Source: Pleurodeles waltl
Taxonomy: Eukaryota; Chordata; Amphibia; Caudata; Salamandridae
NCBI RefSeq assembly: GCF_031143425.1
Contig: NC_090444.1
Coordinates: forward strand, 1,535,172,782 to 1,535,236,781
Reading direction: 5' to 3'
DNA: 64,000 nt
Shown here: piece after piece, positions 22,205 to 32,431 of the stretch
Position numbering within the stretch: position 1 is the first letter of the stretch
Layout of the letters: the number at the start of each line of letters is the position of its first letter
Notes under the pieces: generated by a model
The model's database searches: none
Seen by the model: the letters and a program-made list of their open reading frames with translations, nothing else
What the model was told of the DNA's origin: nothing
Program-made: the position numbers and the translations under genes

Positions 22205-23463
22205 AGCACTTAGTCCATTATTCCAAGATCCAAGTTTCCCTGTCCTCTTTGCTTCTTGGCCTGAGCCCTGGTAAGAGCAAAGATATTCCTAGAAATGCCC
22301 AGCATTGCTGCATGGGTTTCAAACTCCACTTCAGCCCAAGCTGAAGTCTCCAAATAATTGGCTAGTAGACATTCTACAAGCAAATCAGTGGCTACCACAA
22401 CTTTCTTTGGACCAGTAACCCCCCACTTGAGATTCACGACAGGCATGGGGTGGCTAACATTGTTGCTATGGGCGTCTGTCACTTGGTACTGGTGACCACG
22501 TAGGTGCTGCTCAGGGGCAACCAGCTTGTTTATCACCATTGTGACATTGGCATCTGTGTCCCTGTTGGCCTCAACCTGAACACCATTAATCAGAGGTTGT
22601 TACGAACTGCGCTGGACTTCTCACCTCTGGATTTCGGATTGGCGAATACACCAAGTCTTCTACAGGTCCTGGATACTCCCAGATAAGGGTGACCCCTTCT
22701 AGTAGCCACAGTGCCACAGTGCCGCTTGACAGGCTATGCCAAAGCAGACCGTACCCTCCAGAAGGAGTCCCAGAGGGAAAAAAAACCAACACTGGGGAAA
22801 AAACCTCTAACAGGAACTCCTTAAGGAAAACAAGAAAAAACAGGACTTGACAACAGGAAACAAAAATAGGCAATATCTGGGGTAAAAGGCAGGAAAAAAG
22901 GAACAGGCTAAAATCCCAAGGCAAAAGCAGGAACAAAGAACAGGCAAAAATCTCCCAAGGCAAAAAAGCAGGAACAAAGAACAGGAGCGAACAGCACAAC
23001 CAGAAGGAAGTGTTTGCAACGCAAGGAGGAACAAGACTGACTGACTTATATACTGAGAAAAGGGAAGTGACATCACAGGAAAAGGAAGTAACACCATCTT
23101 GGATTGGGAAAAGCCCATAGACCAGTATAGGAAAAAGAAAGTAGTATAAAAGAAAAACAGAGCATGCTGGGACAAAAACACGAAAAGAAGACAAGATGGA
23201 CATAACATGGATAGAGACAGGCAAAAGGACCAACAAAAACCCACCACCAACAACAAAAGAAGAAAAAAAAGGGCTGCAAGTAAGTGTAGCACGACCGGGA
23301 GCGAAATATATGCTTCCCTGAAAACATAGTCAAAAAACGCGGGGAACGGCGCTCCGAATATCGGTAACGCGTTCCACCTGCGAGGACAGAAAGAGACGCC
23401 GTGTCAGAGCGCAGCGTTACAGGGGTAGCTGCCTGTACTTACTCATGTTAAGGGGACAAGCAA
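22205..23463 (-). pseudogene. Protease region of the Gmr1-like element, split by a solo LTR
   Basis: The retropepsin signature is seen on the minus strand at 22549-22560 as DTDA within NRDTDANVTMVINKLV, where the usual motif is DTGA, so the active-site Gly is lost. Downstream VVVATDLLVE and IFALTRAQAKKQR resemble the linker that follows protease in Gmr1-like polyproteins. The solo LTR at 22598-23421 separates the active site from the few residues (MSKYRQLP) that join gag. Confidence 0.7.
22598..23421 (-). mobile_element. Solo LTR (824 bp) in the protease region
   Basis: On the minus strand it begins TGTAACGCTGCGC and ends GCGCAGTTCGTAACA, a TG...CA pair with short inverted ends. Flanks GAGGT and GGGGT differ at one base and fit an aged 5-bp target duplication. 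A TATATAAG box lies at 23045-23052 on the minus strand. The long hydrophobic open frame on this strand is a product of T-rich sequence, not a gene. Confidence 0.82.
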
Positions 23464-25033
23464 CTAAATGGCTACGTCAATGCCACCATCAGAGACTAAA
23501 ACAGCCTCAGTGATCTCCCTAACTAGACCAACCCCAACTAAATTACCAATGGTGAGCCCAGCCACATCCTTTGATTGGCTATTAGTAGTGCTCCTCCCAC
23601 CACCACTGCTATTAATAGGGGCACTAGTGGTTGCCGTTGGGGTTGTGGTGGTGGGAGGCTTGGTGTTTATTTTTGGATAATGAGGATCCATTGCCCAATG
23701 GCCTTTGGCTTTACACATATAACACCAAGGTTTCTTATCTTTGTGAGAAGAGGATTTGGAACCACCACCCCCAGAGGATTTTTGTGGGCCTGATGAAGAT
23801 TCTGATGATTTTTTATCTTTGTCCCCACCCTTGTCATGTGACTTACCATCCTTCTTCTTGCTGTCCTTGTCACCCCCTGTATGAGCTTTTCTGCTCACCC
23901 TTGTTCTGACCCATTTGTCTGCCTTCTTTCCCAATCCTTGGGGAGAGGTCAGATGTGAGTCCACAAGATACTGATGCAACAAGCCAGACACACAATTATT
24001 AAAAATATGCTCTCTCAGAATCAAGTTATTGAGACTTTCATAGTCAGTCACCTTACTGACATTTAACCAACCTTCTAAGGCCTTCACAGAACAGTCTACA
24101 AAGTCTGTCCAGTCCTGTGATGACTCCTTTCTGGTCTCTCTGAACTGTCTCCTGTATTTCTCAGTGGTTAAACCCAGACCATCCAAGAGTGCACTTTTAA
24201 GAATTTGGTAGTTATCTGCATCATCCTCTCTGACAATAAGGAGTCTGTCTCTCCCCTTACCAGAGAAGGATAACCAAAGAATAGCAGCCCACTGTACATG
24301 AGGGACCCTCTGAAATTTACAGGCCCTTTCAAGTGCAGCAAAACACTTGTAGATGTCATCACCATCCTTGTAAGGAGGGACAACTTTGTGCAGATTCCTA
24401 GAGTCAAATGAAGGTTCCCTAACATTTGAATTTCTGAAACCGCTGCTGCCGCCATGGGGAACTAACCCCCAAGCCCTGCCTTTCCTTTTCCACAGCCAGG
24501 GATTCCCTGTCTAAGGCCTACTGTTGCTGCATTAGCCTCAGTCTGGCCTTCTCTAACCTCAGCTTTCTGAGTTCCCTATCTAGGGACTGGTCCTCAGGGT
24601 TAGATGTGTGGGATGCCTCTGAAACAGAGGTAACATTGGAATAGGCAGAGGCAGATCTATCCCTAACAGGGGTTGCACTAGTGACCTGGCCTCTAGGGGT
24701 GAAGGGAGCCCTACTTATGTGTGAACCCTTCCCACTACCAGTTGTACTAAGCGGCTTGTTAACAGATAAATATGTGAAAGTACCCTCCCCAGGATTGTCA
24801 TTGTGCTCCTCTGAGCCTTCCTGGTTGGAATCATCCACTACCTTTTCCCCTGTCTGATCTGGACCAGTGCTGAGTCCCTGGTCATTTTGGAGGAGAAGGT
24901 TCAAGAGGAACTCCTTATTAGGGTTCTTCCCAATGCCTAAATGTCTTTCAATACAGAGACCCCTCAAACATTTTAAGTTAAGATTCTCATATGTTGTTTT
25001 CACAACTCTAGGGGTAGCTTCTACAGAAGACAT
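23464..25033 (-). pseudogene. Gag of the Gmr1-like element with SCAN-like capsid
   Basis: The start MSSVEATPRVVKTTYENLNL is at 25033. A stop after MQQQ (about 24518) and a frameshift near 24450 break the frame. The capsid C-terminal part, from GLTTEKYRRQFRETRK through WLNVSKVTDYESLNNLIL to GLLHQYLVDSHLTS, has the spacing and residues of a SCAN domain, which is known to derive from Gmr1-like gag. A Lys/Ser-rich linker follows, then a zinc knuckle WCYMCKAKGHWAMD whose final Cys appears to be changed. Gag would assemble cytoplasmic particles. Confidence 0.8.
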
Positions 25034-25272
25034 ATTGAAAGAGAAAAAGTTTAGGAAAGAGAGTAAAAATTTAGTAGAATAATAGAGCTAACCTTTTAGA
25101 GAAAAGAAGAAAACTTTTCAGAACTTTGTAAAAGGTTTTGCAAAGATGAAAATAACTTTTAGAAAGTTAGAAAATTACTTCTTGGAATATATTATATATG
25201 CTCTAAGTATTAGAGCAAGCTTTTTGTGTGAAAAGCACCAGTAACAAAGTGGTAAAGCAATTTCAAGTACTT

Positions 25273-25292
25273 ATCCCACTGCTGCACCACCA
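25273..25292 (-). promoter_or_regulatory. Primer-binding site of the Gmr1-like element
   Basis: The minus strand reads TGGTGGTGCAGCAGTGGGAT starting one base inside the LTR. This is close to the complement of the 3' end of tRNA-Leu (AAG/TAG type) but carries about two extra bases, so the primer identity is tentative. Confidence 0.55.
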
Positions 25293-25293
25293 A

Positions 25294-25648
25294 TGTAGGA
25301 GGTTGGCCTGGTTTGTAGTGGGTACCTTAGGTACTTACACCTTATACCAGGTCCAGTTATCCCTTATTAGTGAAATGTAGTAGTGTTCTAGCAGCTTAGG
25401 CTGATAGAGGTAGCTATAGCTGAGCAGCTTAGGCTGAACTAGCAGACATGCAAAGCTCATGCAATATCACGTATAGTTACACAGTACGTATACACAAGTA
25501 AAGACAATACTCAGTGTTATCAAAAATAAAGGTATTTATTTGGGTGACACAGTACCAAACATATCTTAGAGACAATACTCCTTCTGGAGGTAAGTATTAT
25601 ACACAATATACACACTAGACACCAAAATAAGGTAAGTAATTAGACATA
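25294..25648 (-). repeat. 5' LTR remnant of the Gmr1-like element
   Basis: It starts TGTAGGAGGTTGGCC in plus reading and matches 14718-15075 almost base for base up to TTAGACATA. There Harb-2 begins at 25649. The LTR does not resume after the right end of Harb-2 at 42050. Confidence 0.88.
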
Positions 25649-26230
25649 GGCCCTCATTACAACCCTGGGGGTAAATCCCGCTTTCCGCCGTGCTGAAGAC
25701 CGCCAACATACCGTTGCGGCGGCGGAATTCCGCTACAGGTATTATGATCCACATCTCGGAATCTGCCACAATACAGACATCCACACAAGTCTGCCACAAC
25801 AAAGGTCAGTGATAAACTGGCGATACCAAAACCATCACCGTCACGCCAACAAGTACACGCCCACTCTATCACGACCCATGACTCAACGCAGCGGTCTTTC
25901 AACCGCGGTAATCCATTGGCGGTACACACCGCTGCGCTCAAAATACACACACACTTACAAAACACAACCACATTGGACAATTCAAAATACACACACCTGA
26001 TACACATACACACACCCACACACTCACAACACTATAAAACACACACCCACATTACCCACAAACCCTTACAACGTAAAATTTTGAAGAAGGCCAGAGAGAG
26101 AGATTAGCAAACACAACACCAGCATCCACAGACACACAACACCATCACTTATACATGATCCATGCACCTCAAACAACACATACCCACACATCACATCAGA
26201 CAGCACCTCACACATCACCCACACCACATC

Positions 26231-27688
26231 ATGGCACCTCAAAGACACCCCAGGTTTTCTGAGGAGGAGCTCAGGGTCATGGTGGAGGAAATCATCCGGG
26301 TAGAGCCACAGCTATTCGGATCACAGGTGCAGCACACCTCCATTGCGAGGAAGATGGAGCTATTGCAGAGAATCGTCGACAGGGTCAATGCAGTGGGACA
26401 GCATCCAAGAACACGGGATGACATCAGGAAGAGGAAGAATGACCTACGGGGGAAGGTGCGTTCTGTTGTATCCAGACACCAGATTGCTGTACAGAGGACT
26501 GGTGGTGGACCCCCACCTCCTCCCCCACAACTAACAACATGGGAGGAGCAAGTCTTGGCAATACCGCATCCTGAGGGCCTCGCAGGAGTAGGAGGAGTAC
26601 TGGACTCTGGTAAGTCATATCTTAACTACTTTATCCCCCCCAACCCACCTGCATGCCATCACATACTCCCACCCTTACCCTCACTCCCATCACTCCATCA
26701 TTCCACATCTGCCCCACTATCACAACCCACACATCTCAATACCAAGGCCCTGCATTCAACACCTATGCATGGACCACCATCACCAAAGCATGTCCAGTAC
26801 AGATACCCACACAGACCACAAACCAACTATCACAAAAGGGCAAACACAATGATGCAAGCACAGGAGTAGAGGGTACCTCACCCAATGCACAAGATGGCAC
26901 ACACAGATACTAAAACTATGCATTTACACCCCAACAGGACCCATACCCAACGTCACCGGACAGGAGGTGCCAGATATATGCAGTCCTCCCACAGAAGAGG
27001 CCCACAGTGATGACAGCAGCTCTGCACACCTGGATCAAGATGACCAGCCCGGCCCATCAGGGACCTCGGGACAGTCGGTTCCCCTGACACAGTCCCAACC
27101 CACCACAGAACCTCCCCCCTTTGGAAACACCACCACAGCACCCACCCAGCGGGCCCATCCCTCCGACCCCAGGACAAGTCAATCAGCAGTGTGTCCACCA
27201 CTACAGGGAACCCAGGCAAACCCACCAAGCCAAGAAAATCAGGGACCTGGGGTCAGTGGCAGTGGGAACACGGTTCAGGGGACAGAGGCACAGGATTACA
27301 GGGAAGCTGGGAGGACAGGCCCAGGGAACCGACACTCCACGAGGCACTCTCCAACAACATGGGAGCTTACCACCATATCCAGGAGACCATGGGCACGGTA
27401 CTGGCCAAGTTTCAGGAGACCCAGCGGCTGCAGGAGGAACACTACCTGGGGATCGGGGAGGACTTGAAGACCATTAACACCACCCTGGTCACCATTGCAG
27501 GGGTGCTGGCAGACCTTGTCAATACCATGAGGAACACAGTGGCAGACCAACGGGCCCCTGACACTAGCCAGGACGACGAACAGCCCTCCACCTCTGCCGG
27601 CACTAGTGGACAGGAGGCACCGCCACAGGAACACGATACCAGCACCCTTCCCCTACAGATGGAGAACCACCCTGCAAACGGTCCCTGA
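26231..27688 (+). CDS. Harb-2 Myb/SANT-like protein 1
   Basis: Exon 1 (26231-26609) is the same length as in Harb-1 and reads MAPQRHPRFSEEELRVMVEE, with the same Myb/SANT-like core; one core Trp of Harb-1 (KRWNDL) is Lys here (KRKNDL). The donor GTAAGT at 26610 and acceptor CAG before 26938 keep the frame into exon 2, open to a stop at 27467. A helical segment with regular leucines (GIGEDLKTINTTLVTIAGVL) lies in another frame up to 27688, as in Harb-1, which suggests an unannotated intron or parallel indels. AATAAA is at 27923. It is probably no longer functional in view of the damaged partner genes. Confidence 0.65.
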
Positions 27689-28214
27689 GATCCAGGAATA
27701 AGACAGAGGACATTGCCAAGACCCCTGCCAGGAAATGAGAACCCCCTGAATGTCACCCTTCTGTCCCACTTTGTCACCCTGTCCATCCTTCAACTGCCAT
27801 TGCTCCACTTCCTATGCCCCTTTCGACAATGCACCTGTGAAACAAATAGACTGGACTCTGCCATGGACATTCCTCCACCATCCCCAGCCCATTTTACAAC
27901 CCCCTCCACTTATTTGTACAGAAATAAACACACTTCAATCACAAAACAATCCGGAGTCAGTCTGTGCTTTCACAAACGTGTAACTGCAATAACCATGGAA
28001 TATAGCAATGTCAATTTACTTGTGCACATAACGATGTAACACAGCTGTAGGCCTGGAGGAAATATAGCAGAGGGCACAAAGTGGGACCCACATCTGTGAA
28101 ATGGAAAGGCAAAGTGACAAGTCAGGGTCCATTCACTGAGTGAAATGACAGACTTATGCTAGCTCCAGAAATTGTATGAGATGTGGGAGGCAGTGACATG
28201 TTCTTGCCTGTGTC

Positions 28215-29326
28215 TCACTGGAAGTATTGCATGATTATGTTGTTTCGGTTGTCGATATCCTCTTCTTCTGCCTCCTCTTCTTTACTGTCCACAGGCCAAA
28301 CAGCTGCCACAAGACTACCAGCTGCCCCATCCTCCTGCAGAAAGGGCACCTGCCGTTGCAAAGCCAGGTTGTGCAGCATACAACAGGCCATGATGATCTG
28401 GCACACCCTTCTTTGGTGAGTAGTAGAGGGAACCACCTGTCATGTGGAGGCACCGGAATCTGGCCTTCAGGAGTCCGAAGGTTCGTTCGATCACCCTCAT
28501 AGTTTGCCAATATGCCTCATTGTAGCGTTCCTCTGCCCTTGTCCTGGAATTCCTCACTGGGGTCAGTAGCCATTACAGGTTGGGGTAACCAGAGTCACCT
28601 GCAAATATCGAAGGACAACTGTTAGACACACACTAACCCTTAGGGACAACCCCATACCCAGACACCTATTCACACTGTATTGGGTCCTTGGCCTCACCTA
28701 TTAGCCACACCCTGTGCCTCTGGAGTTGCCCCATCACATAAGGGATGCTGCTATTCCTCAAAATGTAGGCGTCATGCACTGAGCCAGGAAACTTGGCATT
28801 CACATGGGAGATGTACTGGTCTGCCAAACACAGCATCTGCACATTCATAGAATGGTAGCACTTCCGGTTTCTGTACACCTGTTCACTCCTGCGGGGGGTA
28901 CCAATGATATATGTGTCCCATCAATGGCACCAATGATGTTGGGGATATGTCCCAGGGCATAGAAGTCACCTTTCACTGTAGGCAAACCCTCCTCCTGTGG
29001 GAACATGATGTAGCTGCGCATGTGTTTCAGCAGGGCAGGCAACACTCTGGACAACACGTTAGAGAACATTGGCTGTGACATCCCTGATGCAATGGCCACT
29101 GTTGTTTGAAAGGAACCACTTGCCAGGAAATGGAGTACTAACAGGACCTGCACTAGAGGGGGTATCCCTGTGGGATGGCGGATAGCTGACATCAGGTCTG
29201 GCTCCAACTGGGAACACAGTTCCTGGATTGTTGCACGATCAAGTCTGTATGTGACTATTATTTGTCTCTCTTCCATTGTGACAGGTCCACCAGGGGTCTG
29301 TACACCGGAGGATGCTGCCATCTCAT
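28215..29326 (-). pseudogene. Harb-2 HARBI1-like transposase, broken
   Basis: It is colinear with the intact Harb-1 protein from MRWQHPPVYRPLVDLS to the acidic tail. Lesions: a one-base loss after VDLS, an indel near 28895 in a G-run just after GAIDGTH, an in-frame TAA where Harb-1 has Pro in YPNLPW, and a frameshift near 28425. Catalytic residues can still be recognised (GAIDGTH, GDSGYP, VIERTFG). A 99-bp GT-AG intron (28599-28697) interrupts the codon for the Gly before the second catalytic Asp. Not functional. Confidence 0.9.
28599..28697 (-). other. 99-bp intron in Harb-2 transposase, absent from Harb-1
   Basis: On the minus strand it runs GTGAGGCC to ATATTTGCAG, a canonical spliceosomal intron in phase 1. 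Harb-1 has the exact joined exons (8024/8025). The sequence AGGTGA occurs at both boundaries, which is either splice consensus or a small insertion footprint. Confidence 0.85.
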
Positions 29327-29793
29327 CACCGGCCCCAGCAGACGTGCCCTATGGAGGAGAACAGCGAGCAGAGAGTCAGCCAACACTGAGGTATCCCAAA
29401 ATGTCATTTGCACAAATTTATTAATCCGCAATGTGCCTGTAAATGTGAGTATTCCAGGCCTACATAGGTGTGACTCAGTTATTATTAATGCCATGTGGCC
29501 CCCTGAAATGGTGGCGGCCTGACCTGTAAGGTGGGACAAGGGGATATGAGGTAACTGCGCTGCCGTTCTACACCGTCGCGGTGGGCGGTCAAAGACCCCG
29601 GCGCAATTTTGCATTGGTTAACATTGGGCCCTATGGGTACGAGGAGCCAATGATGATGTACACCGGCGGTGACGGTACACACCGCCGTGGATGTGACCGC
29701 CATTTTCTGTCTGTTCACTCACTTGATACCTGAACTTCAACAGAAGGGGACTTACACTGCAAGTGCTGCTGTGACCTCAGTCTGGAAGCGACA
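29327..29793. promoter_or_regulatory. Harb-2 divergent promoter region
   Basis: It separates the transposase and Myb gene 2 starts by about 470 bp, as in Harb-1. It retains the CATTGGTTAACATTG block, an AGCCAATGATGATGT block and the GGCGGTCAAAG and CACCGCCGTGG words. Conservation between two diverged copies supports a regulatory role. Confidence 0.45.
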
Positions 29794-31000
29794 ATGGCTC
29801 GTGTGTCTGGGGAAACGGCCCCTGCCTTCATTTCGGAGGAGTTTGAGAAACTAGTGGATGGGGTCCTCCCCCCGTACACTGAACTATACGGTACTCCAGA
29901 CAAACAGGTGAGTACACTGTGAGCATGCTGCATGGGCAATGCCTGTTTTGAGTGGTGTGGATGGAAGATACATGGGGGGGCTGAGGCCTGCATGTGTGAA
30001 TGGGGAGTGTATGTGCGTCAGGGCAAGGATGGGAACGGGGGGAAATGAGTATGACGGTCCGGATGGGTAAATAATGTCCTTTCCCCCTGTACCATACCTC
30101 TAGGTCAGCGCCCACCAGAAGAAGGGTATTTGGCGTGCCATCCCAAAGGACGTCCAGACCCTGAGGGTACACCACAGACGGAGCACCCACTGCCAGAAAA
30201 GATGGGAGGACCTGCGCCACTGGAGCAAGAAGACGGTGGAGGCCCAGCTTGGGATGGCCTCCCAACGTGGGAGGGGTGCCCGTCGCACCATGACCCCCCT
30301 GATGTTCCGGATCCTGGCGGTGGCATAGCCGGAGTTGGATGGGCGCTTGAGGGCATCTTGGGAGCAACAAGGGGTTGAGTACACTCTCATTCAGCTGACT
30401 TTGCGTGCATTACGAGGTGTCTGTGCAGGGTAGGTGGGCAGTGGGTTCCCCTAAGCCAGGGCGATCTTGGTAGGCAAGGTCCCTTGTGAGGCAGGCTATG
30501 TGGCACCCCAACCCCACTAGTGGTTAGAGCAATCTACACCTAGTCAGGCTCCTGTGACTTCCAGGTGTGCAGCAATTGGGCTTAGGCCTCGTACCCCATG
30601 GGCATGTGATTAATCTAGGAACTATAAGTGCATGGCGTCGTGCAGAGGGCTGCTCACTGTCTGTTGTGTCCGCCAACGGTAGTGGTGTTGCATGTACTGA
30701 ACATGTCTTTCTTCTGTCTCCACCCCCTTTTTGTGGTCTCCCTGTTCTTATGTGCAATAGCATCATCAGGTGGAGGAGCATTGGAACTGGAGCATGAGGG
30801 AGCTTCATCACACTTGGCCCTGGAGGGTGAAGCAATGGAGTCTGAAGCCACCAGTGGGACGGAGGGCGAGGGGAGCTCCACTGCGGGGACAGGAGCAGAG
30901 ACCAGCAACTCCTCCTCTGATGGGAGCTCCCTTGCGGTGGCGGGCCCCTCTGTGCCCACCGCCTCAACAGGTACAGCTGCCACCCCCCCCTGCCAGCACC
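29794..31000 (+). pseudogene. Harb-2 Myb/SANT-like protein 2, 5' part
   Basis: Exon 1 (29794-29907) has the same 114 nt as Harb-1. Exon 2 starts at 30104 and has an in-frame TAG at 30326-30328, and its donor is changed from GT to TT (30374-30375). Exon 3 starts at 30761 after AATAG. A C-run at 30983-30990 has one base more than Harb-1 allows in frame. The gene is then interrupted at 31000 by the chromovirus and resumes at 38407. Confidence 0.85.
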
Positions 31001-32431
31001 TGTCAAAGCCCAGCTCACCTCAGTCCTTGTTCAGTTCTGATGGAGGTTGAAGACAATCCGACCCCACCCTGAAACTGCTTGTTCCAGCACACTAGTTTTT
31101 AAAACAGTGCACTAAGAACAGAAGCTCAAGGGAAAGGGGGAAGTGGATAAAATAAAATAAAGAGACAACAGCGTTCTTGCGTTTCCACTGTTGAAGTGCT
31201 GCACAAATCTGCGGCCCTCTCTGACTTCGGTAGAAACTGGTGCCTAATGAAACATAAACAAAGAACAGATAAGTACATCCTATTCCTAACTGGGTTTCTG
31301 ACTATCCCTTTATTTATTAGAAATTTTCTTCTAAAAGTACCTCTTGGATCCTGGTCTCTAGTTTCCAGGTTTGGAATGTGTTACTGCTCTGGGATGTGCT
31401 TTCTATTACTCTAAAGCTTCTAAAACATTAAACAAATACCGTTATCAGAATTATCAATATCAAACATTCATCTTAATATAACTAAAGCCTAAATTGCCAA
31501 TAGCAGACTCACTTTTCCCATATTTCCAGAATCTTTTATAAAACAAATACTGTACTTTTACGTCAAAATACAACATGTAATTTGTGCAAGTCCTTGATTT
31601 ACTGTTTGCCTTGCTGTTAATGGTTTCCACGGTTCGATTCTTAAAAGTTCCATAAAAAAATGTTTGCTTCACAAAGTTCCGCAAAGTATTGTTGTAACAA
31701 AGAGTTTGAATCACAATGTTCGTGGAAGGTATCTTGTTTCAAATTGTCTATACACGAATCCAGAAATTGTTGTCAAAGTTCTTTCAGGTAATAAAAGTTT
31801 TGCACTTACTTGTTGCTGGCAAGAGATACTGATCAGTCTAACCTTGTCTTCTTTCTCTTTTGCAGGTTGCTTGTAGGAGAGAGGCTGAGGCAAGGAGGAA
31901 CCGGAAACCGGAAGAAGGAAGAGCCAGCAGCTGCGCCCATTGAAGCCAATGAAAGTCTGTAGAGAGCAGGAGTGTCAGCGCCGAGGGATCTGTCCTCAGG
32001 TAAGCAGGAGGTAGACGAGCACAAGCACTGGGCGAGGCTCGAGGGCTGCCTTTTATAGACAGGGCTGGGTGTGCTCCTCACATGCTGCACATGTTCTTGA
32101 AAGATGTGCAGAGCTGGGTGTGGTTTGAAGAGCTGGGTGTGGTCCTCACATGCTGCACATGTTCTTGGAAGGTGTGCAGAGTTTCAGTTATTATGCAAAT
32201 GAGTTAAATTAACACATGGCCTAGAGAGGAGTGTTTTAAAGAAGCCTTGGTAAAAGCAAGGCCCAATGTGTAAACAAAACAGCACATTAAACAACATACA
32301 CAGAAGCCTAGGGGGGGGGGAAGGTGCGATAACAAGAAAGGCTTTCAATAGTAAGTTTAAAAGGGAGCTATTACAGAACCCACTAGTGCAGTGAGAGGGG
32401 ACATGCTCTTTGCTGTGCACAAACCCTAACA
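31001..32431 (-). repeat. 3' LTR of chromovirus 1
   Basis: On the minus strand it starts TGTTAGGGTTTGTGCAC and ends GGGCTTTGACA. It is preceded on the minus strand by the purine-rich GAGGGGGGCAAC tract (32432-32443), the likely plus-strand primer site. It has a TATAAAAG box like the 5' LTR. The integrase frame runs about 49 bases into this LTR before stopping at 32383. Confidence 0.93.

Larger units (their letters stand above)
14718..25648 (-). mobile_element. Gmr1-like Ty3/gypsy retrotransposon (integrase before RT), broken
   Basis: Read on the minus strand, the order is 5' LTR remnant, primer site, gag, protease, integrase, reverse transcriptase, RNase H, polypurine tract, 3' LTR. Integrase upstream of reverse transcriptase is the hallmark of Gmr1-like elements, a deuterostome Ty3/gypsy group with a copia-like pol order. 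LTRs run TGTAGG to CTTACA, about 2.94 kb. The copy is dead. The protease active-site motif reads DTDA, the integrase second catalytic Asp is Gly, gag has a stop and a frameshift, and a LINE and a solo LTR are inserted. The 5' LTR stops after 355 bp where Harb-2 begins. Confidence 0.88.

Noticed and set aside
22586..23333. Hydrophobic minus-strand frames resembling multi-pass membrane proteins
   Set aside because: They lie wholly inside the solo LTR and result from T-rich sequence.
25273..25292. A tRNA gene fragment (tRNA-Leu 3' end)
   Set aside because: It is only 20 bases, placed directly at the LTR edge, and is better read as a primer-binding site.
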